Of a DNA stretch of 64,000 nt, positions 63,638 to 64,000 are shown piece after piece. A program made the position numbers and the translations under genes. Under the pieces are notes generated by a model that saw only the letters and a program-made list of their open reading frames with translations, did no database searches and was not told the DNA's origin. The stretch is from Caldanaerovirga acetigignens (GTDB taxonomy: Bacteria; Bacillota; Thermosediminibacteria; Thermosediminibacterales; Thermosediminibacteraceae). Within the stretch, counting starts at the first letter, position 1. Every line of letters begins with the position of its first letter. The DNA lies in NCBI RefSeq assembly GCF_900142995.1, contig NZ_FRCR01000009.1, positions 39,626 to 103,625 of the forward strand, in the 5' to 3' direction.

Positions 63638-64000
63638 TTATTCTATTATTTCGGTCACCACGCCGGCCCCTACTGTCCTGCCACCCTCGCGGATAGCAAA
63701 ACGAAGGCCTTCTTCCATCGCTATCGGCGCTATCAGCTCTATCTCCATTACAATGTTGTCCCCGGGCATTACCATCTCCGTGCCTTCCGGTAACTTTATT
63801 ACCCCTGTCACGTCCGTCGTCCTAAAGTAAAACTGCGGCCTGTATCCGTTGAAAAACGGCGTGTGCCTTCCCCCTTCTTCCTTCTTCAAAACGTATACCT
63901 GTCCCTTAAACTTCGTGTGCGGATGCACACTCCCAGGTTTCGCTATTACCATGCCCCTCTCTACTTCGTTCTTGTCTATGCCGCGAAGCAGCGCTCCTAT
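63638..64000 (-). CDS. tuf: Elongation factor Tu, C-terminal part (cut by window edge)
   Basis: The last 120 residues of EF-Tu, covering part of domain 2 and all of domain 3. The reading continues to the window edge as [22 protein letters not shown], and ends with [19 protein letters not shown]. Order tuf-rpmG-secE-nusG-rplK-rplA is standard. Confidence 0.97.
   Translation of the reverse strand: MGALLRGIDKNEVERGMVIAKPGSVHPHTKFKGQVYVLKKEEGGRHTPFFNGYRPQFYFRTTDVTGVIKLPEGTEMVMPGDNIVMEIELIAPIAMEEGLRFAIREGGRTVGAGVVTEIIE

Overview
The window reads as the chromosome of a spore-forming, anaerobic, low-to-medium GC Firmicute (Bacillota, class Clostridia), most like the Thermoanaerobacterales/Thermosediminibacterales. 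The support is a sporulation gene set (spoIIE, spoIID, a SpoIIQ-type M23 protein, spoIIID, ywmB), SigI/RsgI, PyrR-type attenuation, a V/A-type ATPase operon with a complete Na+-site signature, and an oxygen-sensitive metabolic style (several radical SAM genes). The genus is inference. Nearly all genes lie on the minus strand. I see no IS element, prophage, CRISPR array or rRNA gene.

Region by region (plus coordinates; most transcription runs right to left). 0-8 kb: a RocB-like peptidase divergent from a RocR-like sigma-54 activator; a COG2403 GTPase gene with a clear -24/-12 promoter; a Spy-like exported protein; a cobalamin riboswitch controlling cblT-cblS (alpha-ribazole uptake and phosphorylation); and a lipoprotein of unknown role. 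7.8-15.7 kb: the conserved ywmB-murA-spoIID-spoIIQ-spoIIID-mbl-flhO-flhP-(flgJ-N)-fabZ block. 15.9-24.7 kb: a nine-subunit V-type ATPase operon headed by an F-type accessory gene (atpI/atpZ), at the place where Bacillus and many Clostridia carry the F1Fo operon. 24.8-30.9 kb: an accessory-looking stretch with sigI-rsgI, a PlsY-like/NodB fusion plus GNAT, a PyrR-attenuated uracil permease and a solitary DNA methyltransferase.

30.9-41.7 kb: wecB, tagO, comEB, upp, glyA (frameshifted as given), rpiB, a YwlE-type phosphatase, tsaC/sua5, two half-size chromate transporters, prmC, prfA, yqhQ, rpmE. 42-47.5 kb: an AmmeMemoRadiSam pair (amrS, and an amrB-amrA fusion) behind an unusual GC-rich leader; a TM1266-like small protein; and a three-gene operon (HTH regulator, unknown protein, acyl-ACP-reductase-like enzyme) that is the most attractive uncharacterised system here. 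47.6-53.2 kb: an unknown HxxEH protein, dusB, coaX, a PanT-like ECF S component, an ArsR regulator coupled to a radical SAM gene, and a small DMT-type transporter. 53.3-59.7 kb: ftsH, hpt, tilS, spoIIE, the last with a Spo0A-type 21-bp-spaced promoter. 59.8-64 kb: three tRNA genes, rplL-rplJ with an L10 leader, rplA, rplK, nusG, secE, rpmG and the 3' end of tuf.

How the parts fit: the core is translation, envelope synthesis and sporulation in the usual Firmicute order. The distinctive features are the substitution of a sodium V-ATPase into the ATP-synthase locus, the RNA-level controls (B12 riboswitch, PyrR attenuator, L10 leader, a possible new leader upstream of amrBA), and several conserved but uncharacterised metabolic operons. 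No intergenic stretch longer than about 300 bases is empty; the longest gene-free one (5403-5716) is filled by the B12 riboswitch. All similarity statements are from recognition of motifs and sequence patterns, not from database searches.
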